A stretch of 64,000 bases of DNA from assembly GCA_964454355.1 (NCBI GenBank), contig CAYVTA010000001.1, positions 19,860 to 83,859 on the forward strand, in the 5' to 3' direction. This document shows positions 60,320 through 64,000 of this stretch, piece by piece; within the stretch, counting starts at the first letter, position 1; every line of letters begins with the position of its first letter. Source of the DNA: UBA1081 sp964454355. Lineage in GTDB: Bacteria > Bacillota > Clostridia > Oscillospirales > Acutalibacteraceae. The notes under the pieces were generated by a model. The model ran no database searches and was not told where the DNA came from. It saw nothing but the letters and a program-made list of their open reading frames with translations. The position numbers and the translations under genes were made by a program.

Positions 60320-61033
60320 TCATTTAACACTCTGCAAATACTTCATACTTCTTGCAACATCGGAGAGTCCGTCGGGAACGGGATCATCATTTTCAAGTAT
60401 CACCCATTCAATTCCCGTATCCTTAACTGCTCGGATAACTGCATCAAGGTCATTATTACCTTCGGTAAGAGCCATAGGCTTTCCGTCAATGCCGTCTTTG
60501 ATATGAATAAGAAGTATATCATCTTTATTCTCAGTTATATACTTATAATTATCAACACCGGCATGGAAGCTCCAATATGTGTCAACTTCAAGCTTTGTAC
60601 GTTCAGCAAAAATCTCCATTGCAGTCTTGCCGTTTGCAAGAGGAGTAAATTCTTCTGTATGGTTATGATAATAAGTAGGAATGCCCATTTTTTCAGCACC
60701 GGCTTTCAGCACATCACCGGCATACTCACATTCTTCAACAGTATCATGAGCTGCACCACCAACACCGCAATAGAGACAGCCCAGTGTTTTATGGAATTGA
60801 GCTGTTTTCTCAATATTTTCGGGAAGATAATCGTCAAGTCCGATATGAGCACCTACAGCAACAAGCTCAAGCTCATCAAGCTTTGCCTTTATAGTTTCAG
60901 CATCAAGACCGTGATAACCGGCAAACTCAACACCATCAAAACCTAAATTTTTTACTTCTTCAAGAATTTTCAGAAAATCGTCTCCGCATTTAACCATGTC
61001 ACGCAGAGAATATAATTGCACTGCTAATTTCAT
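60320..61033 (-). CDS. Sugar phosphate isomerase/epimerase-like protein 2
   Basis: A 237-residue TIM barrel of the same AP-endonuclease-2 family: LAVQLYSLRDMVKCGDDF at the start, GFDGVEFAGYHGLDA (about 31-45), YYHNHTEEF with metal His (about 116-124), LEVDTYWSFHAGVD and ILLIHIKDG. The motifs are complete for a metal-dependent isomerase or epimerase. It lies 15 bp upstream (in transcription order) of protein 1 and 4 bp after protein 3. Shorter than the other two, it resembles a group often annotated as hydroxypyruvate-isomerase-like or 3-keto-sugar-processing proteins. Confidence 0.8.
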   Translation of the reverse strand: MKLAVQLYSLRDMVKCGDDFLKILEEVKNLGFDGVEFAGYHGLDAETIKAKLDELELVAVGAHIGLDDYLPENIEKTAQFHKTLGCLYCGVGGAAHDTVEECEYAGDVLKAGAEKMGIPTYYHNHTEEFTPLANGKTAMEIFAERTKLEVDTYWSFHAGVDNYKYITENKDDILLIHIKDGIDGKPMALTEGNNDLDAVIRAVKDTGIEWVILENDDPVPDGLSDVARSMKYLQSVK

Positions 61034-61037
61034 ATTA

Positions 61038-61838
61038 TCACCCGTTAAAAATCATAGGACTGATGTAGTTTTTTGTGAGAGTTATACCCCAATCACCCTG
61101 TGCACCGCTTCTCCATACTGCGGAATGGGGCTCGATTGAAAGCATACCATCATATTTATGAGCGTAAAGCAAGCCCATGATCTGTCGCCAATCAATCATA
61201 TCAAGACCTGCAGGAGGATCATCAACATGGTCATCACCCACAACGATAGTTCCCTTGATATGGAAATGATAGAACTTGGGTGCCCAATCATTGATTTCTT
61301 CAATGTATCTGCCGGAACCTGCGGTAATACAGTGTGAGGGATCATATTTAATGCCTAATCCCTCAACTCTTGAAAGAACTGCAGCCCAAGCCTTCGGCTC
61401 ACGGACAAAGTTGTTCCAATCACAGTTATAGCAACAGACCTTAACACCCTTTGCATTTGCATATTCAACAGCTTTTGAAAGCACCTCAACCGCACGGTCA
61501 CAGTTCCACTCAAAAGACTTATCTTCGTTATAATTTACACCTGTAATGAATACAGGACAGCCTATTGCTTCGCATACATCAAGAATTTTGCATGTATTAT
61601 TAAGCTCCTGCTCAATAATACTGCCGTCTTCAGCAATCTTATCAGAGCCCCAGCGTCCGATTGCACCGACTTTGACACCATACTGCTCGCTCCACTTTTT
61701 AAGCTGAGGGATAAGAGCAACAAGCTCATCGGGATCGTTACCGTTATTGTAATCAAGCTCAATGTAGTGCATACCTAAATCAGCAATATGTTTGAAGCCT
61801 TCTTCGCTCCAATTTTCAATCATACCTAATGTCATCAT
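61038..61838 (-). CDS. Sugar phosphate isomerase/epimerase-like protein 3
   Basis: A 266-residue TIM barrel with MTLGMIENWSEEGFKHIADLGM (1-23), VCCYNCDWNNF (metal-side His replaced by Cys/Asn in this copy), GIKYDPSHCITAG with Asp/His, and FYHFHIKGTI with His. A late block YDGMLSIEPHS has the final metal Glu. It is the second gene of the operon, right after the oxidoreductase. Because one of the usual His positions is changed, this copy may be the most altered of the three, though the other ligands are present. GGAGAG precedes ATG. Confidence 0.78.
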   Translation of the reverse strand: MMTLGMIENWSEEGFKHIADLGMHYIELDYNNGNDPDELVALIPQLKKWSEQYGVKVGAIGRWGSDKIAEDGSIIEQELNNTCKILDVCEAIGCPVFITGVNYNEDKSFEWNCDRAVEVLSKAVEYANAKGVKVCCYNCDWNNFVREPKAWAAVLSRVEGLGIKYDPSHCITAGSGRYIEEINDWAPKFYHFHIKGTIVVGDDHVDDPPAGLDMIDWRQIMGLLYAHKYDGMLSIEPHSAVWRSGAQGDWGITLTKNYISPMIFNG

Positions 61839-61853
61839 GATAATACTCTCCTA

Positions 61854-62942
61854 TCAATCGTTGTTAAGGTAAACAGGTTTTCCTGTCTTTGCGGACTCAT
61901 AAATAGCCTCAAGAATTTGTGTAACAACCATTGCCTGTTCAGGCTTAACGCACTGCTCACGCTTGCCGAGAACAGCATCGATCCAAATTCTCTGGTCAAT
62001 AAATGCATTATCATCGGAATCGCCCTCATAGAATGCAACACCGCCGCAATCCATATTGGGTTTTTCAATGCACTGTCTGCCATTTTTAACATAGTTAACA
62101 CGAATGTCATCAAGAGTATCAATACCGCCCTTATCACCGCAAAGAACAAAACAAGCTTCTCTTGCTTCTGCAACGTTTAATGCCCAGCTTGATTCAAGAG
62201 TGACAACTGCACCATTCTCCATTACGATGTAACCGAATGCGGAATCTTCAACAGTGAACTTTTCGGGATCCCAGTCACCCCATGCGTTAGCTGTATTTGT
62301 CTGATTTGCAAGCTTTCTGAATGTGTTACCTACAACCATCTTGGGCTTGTAGTTATTCATCATCCAAAGAGTAAGGTCAAGAGCGTGTGTACCGATATCA
62401 ATAAGAGGTCCGCCGCCCTGCTCATATTCATTGAGGAATACGCCCCATGTAGGAACAGCTCTTCTGCGGATAGCAACAGCTTTTGCATAGTAAATTTCAC
62501 CGATTTCGCCTGAATCGCAAACAGCCTTTGCATAAAGGTTTTCGCCGCACTGTCTGTTCTGATATCCGATTGAAAGGAGTTTGCCTGTCCTTACTGAAGC
62601 CTCATACATAGCCTTTGCTTCTGCGTATGTCTTAGCCATGGGCTTTTCACACATAACGTGTTTGCCTGACTCAAGTGCATCGATAGTAATAAAGCTGTGA
62701 GAACGGTTGGGAGTGCAAACATGAACAACATCAATAGTGTTGTCCTTCAACAGTTCTTTGTAATCTGTATATGTTTTTGCATCTTCTGTGCCGAACTTTG
62801 TCTTTGCTTTTTCAGCTCTCTCGGGAATGATATCACAGAATGCAACCATTTCAACTTCGGGAATCATTTTAAGATTTGGCATATGCTTTCCGTTAGCGAT
62901 ACCGCCGCAACCTACAATACCGATTCTTACTTTTTTATCCAT
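61854..62942 (-). CDS. Gfo/Idh/MocA-family oxidoreductase
   Basis: NAD(P)-dependent sugar dehydrogenase: GIVGCGGIANGKHMP (about 8-22), VMCEKPMAK with the conserved EKP Lys near 96-98, and GGGPLIDIGTHALDLTLWMM with the catalytic D and H near 176-190. Length of 362 is typical. It heads the operon and is followed after 15 bp by three isomerase-like genes, a set found in pathways that oxidise a sugar carbon (for example 3-keto-sugar or inositol routes) and then rearrange the product. The substrate is not readable from sequence. Confidence 0.9.
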   Translation of the reverse strand: MDKKVRIGIVGCGGIANGKHMPNLKMIPEVEMVAFCDIIPERAEKAKTKFGTEDAKTYTDYKELLKDNTIDVVHVCTPNRSHSFITIDALESGKHVMCEKPMAKTYAEAKAMYEASVRTGKLLSIGYQNRQCGENLYAKAVCDSGEIGEIYYAKAVAIRRRAVPTWGVFLNEYEQGGGPLIDIGTHALDLTLWMMNNYKPKMVVGNTFRKLANQTNTANAWGDWDPEKFTVEDSAFGYIVMENGAVVTLESSWALNVAEAREACFVLCGDKGGIDTLDDIRVNYVKNGRQCIEKPNMDCGGVAFYEGDSDDNAFIDQRIWIDAVLGKREQCVKPEQAMVVTQILEAIYESAKTGKPVYLNND

Positions 62943-63080
62943 AAAAAATACATCCTTTCATATGTGTATTTATCCTTTTACACATAATAGAATAAAACAT
63001 AAAAATCAAAAAATCAAGCTTTTTTTTAACAATATGGCGTACAATAATCACTAATCTTTTTTATGCAATTTATACAAAAA
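62943..63080. other. Leader of the oxidoreductase-isomerase operon
   Basis: Poly-A and poly-T rich sequence. GAAAGGATG lies before the oxidoreductase ATG as its ribosome site. No clear -35/-10 pair and no operator palindrome is visible. Confidence 0.3.
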
Positions 63081-63113
63081 AAATGACCACAGAGACTTTT
63101 CTGCGGTCATTTT
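63081..63113 (-). terminator. Terminator after the phosphodiesterase gene
   Basis: AAATGACCACAG pairs with CTGCGGTCATTT; on the minus strand it is followed by a long T-run. Confidence 0.8.
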
Positions 63114-63121
63114 AATTAATT

Positions 63122-63934
63122 TTAAGCTTCTCTGTTTTTTATGCCGTAGAAATGAATAACATTCATATCTTCAGTCATCTCAAGACCATGTGAGCCGCAG
63201 CCACCATCAATCTCATGACAGCCATGGTCGGGGCAAAAACCGTAAAGCACATCATGATTCTTCCACTGATTGCTAATTTTTTTAACAAGTTCAGCGTAGT
63301 AATCAATATTATGATTCAATGCACTCATGGATTCTGCAGATTCAGGACCGTGCTTATGCATTGTGCCGTCATAATTTCCGTTATAAATAACTATCAGATC
63401 ATATTTATCTTCATCAATAAGTTCAAAAGCTTTTTTATTCACATCTTCAAGCTCATCATAGATAAAATAGTCAATCGCACGCTCAAGAAAAATCTTTGAA
63501 ATGCTGTCACCGCTTGTTGACACGATTGCTGCTTTCTTACCTGCTTCAACAAATGAGTCAAACAATGTATGTGTTGCAAGTACAGGCTTTTCGTATTTTT
63601 TTATGCCGTGAACATCAGGCATAACGCCTGTATACATTGATGCAAAGCAAACGGGTGTAACGCTGGGCATAACTGAAAGCATAGGAACTGCAATATCTGA
63701 CGAAATCGCTGCTTTTGTAAATTTCTCGGTATATTTTTTATAAAGCCAAAGGGCAACAGCATCGGGATTATAAATAACTGCACGGTCAATTTTGCCGCCG
63801 TTTAACTTTTTTTGAGCAAGGGCTGTTATAAGGGGATTGGACTTTGCAGCGTATTCTTTATTTTCGATACCGAAAAGCTCAAGAACCGTGGATTTTACCG
63901 ATGAAATACATATCGAACTGTAAAAATCTGACAT
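63122..63934 (-). CDS. Type I phosphodiesterase/alkaline-phosphatase-fold protein
   Basis: A 270-residue member of the alkaline phosphatase superfamily, nucleotide pyrophosphatase/phosphodiesterase group. PSVTPVCFASMYTG (about 90-103) holds the likely nucleophilic Thr; YNGNYDGTMHKHGPES (about 182-197) and FCPDHGCHEIDGGCGSHG near the end supply the two-metal Asp/His ligands. There is no signal peptide, so it is probably cytoplasmic. Substrate unknown; members cleave nucleotide-sugar or phosphonate/phosphate esters. GAGTGA precedes the ATG. It is upstream of the sugar-oxidoreductase operon but separated by a terminator. Confidence 0.8.
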   Translation of the reverse strand: MSDFYSSICISSVKSTVLELFGIENKEYAAKSNPLITALAQKKLNGGKIDRAVIYNPDAVALWLYKKYTEKFTKAAISSDIAVPMLSVMPSVTPVCFASMYTGVMPDVHGIKKYEKPVLATHTLFDSFVEAGKKAAIVSTSGDSISKIFLERAIDYFIYDELEDVNKKAFELIDEDKYDLIVIYNGNYDGTMHKHGPESAESMSALNHNIDYYAELVKKISNQWKNHDVLYGFCPDHGCHEIDGGCGSHGLEMTEDMNVIHFYGIKNREA

Positions 63935-63952
63935 AATGATTCACTCCTTGTA

Positions 63953-63985
63953 AACAATAATTTAGCAGTACGCTAAATTATTGTT
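63953..63985. promoter_or_regulatory. A+T-rich perfect palindrome in the leader of the phosphodiesterase gene
   Basis: AACAATAATTTAGC (63953-63966) and GCTAAATTATTGTT (63972-63985) are exact inverted copies around AGTAC. It has no T-run, lies about 20 bp upstream of the start codon, and may be an operator or mRNA structure. The upstream region is cut by the window edge. Confidence 0.4.
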
Positions 63986-64000
63986 AAAGTAATAGGTAAT

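Noticed and set aside
1..64000. CRISPR arrays, tRNA and rRNA genes
   Set aside because: No spaced identical repeats, no cloverleaf with a CCA-type end and no rRNA-like conserved stretch was seen on reading both strands.

Overview
The window looks like chromosomal DNA from an anaerobic gut-type Firmicute of the class Clostridia (Ruminococcus/Oscillospiraceae-like). Reasons seen in the sequence: A+T-rich DNA, AGGAGG-type ribosome sites, TTGACA/TATAAT-type promoters, a type I dockerin on an exported protein, an A-type flavodiiron protein, ClpE-, Hsp33- and YerC-type genes of Firmicute style, and many glycan-degrading enzymes. TGA is used as an ordinary stop codon. I saw no rRNA, tRNA or CRISPR array.

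Layout. 1-8 kb: the 3' part of a neutral-ceramidase-like gene, an internally deleted IS3-type element, a fumC-malic enzyme operon, a decayed polysaccharide-deacetylase copy, a ketopantoate-reductase-like gene and ilvD. 8-13 kb: a small orphan gene, an IS3 transposase remnant and an arabinan-degradation operon (GH127/146 lipoprotein plus GH43). 12.9-14.1 kb: a small prophage remnant holding a deaminase-type toxin domain, its likely immunity gene and the first codons of an XkdF-like gene. 14.2-20.5 kb: heparinase-II/III-like protein, polysaccharide deacetylase, an SDR with a zinc ribbon, a stand-alone 26-residue amphipathic peptide gene, a PPase-like/NUDIX fusion and a small exporter. 20.5-28 kb: pentapeptide protein, rRNA methyltransferase, GDPD, phosphoribosyltransferase, YoaK-type membrane protein, a D,D-carboxypeptidase homologue with altered motifs, phosphoesterase and iron alcohol dehydrogenase. 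28-38 kb: serC-serA, glpK, then an operon running from a tandem ThyX protein through yerC, a methyltransferase and hslO to clpE. 38-43 kb: an oxidoreductase-GNAT fusion and an ftsH/tetR divergent pair that share a palindromic operator. 43-51.6 kb: a minus-strand operon of GH2 beta-galactosidase, a GNAT-GH78 rhamnosidase fusion, two membrane proteins and glutamate formimidoyltransferase. 51.7-58 kb: rRNA methyltransferase, dockerin-carboxypeptidase, GH36 and two glycosyltransferases. 58-64 kb: flavodiiron protein, an operon of one Gfo/Idh/MocA oxidoreductase with three sugar-isomerase-like proteins, and a phosphodiesterase.

Taken together the genes describe a saccharolytic anaerobe that takes plant glycans apart (arabinan, rhamnosides, beta- and alpha-galactosides) and handles the sugars with oxidoreductase/isomerase modules. 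Housekeeping genes for serine, branched-chain amino acids, C4 acids, thymidylate and protein quality control lie between these loci.

The least ordinary items are the phage-borne deaminase toxin/immunity cassette, the isolated 26-residue peptide gene, the double-domain ThyX, two unrelated GNAT fusions to carbohydrate enzymes, the ftsH-TetR module, and two D,D-carboxypeptidase homologues with changed active-site motifs. Starts were moved from the longest open frame wherever a ribosome site or promoter decided the matter. Function calls rest on motif reading by eye; no database search was run.
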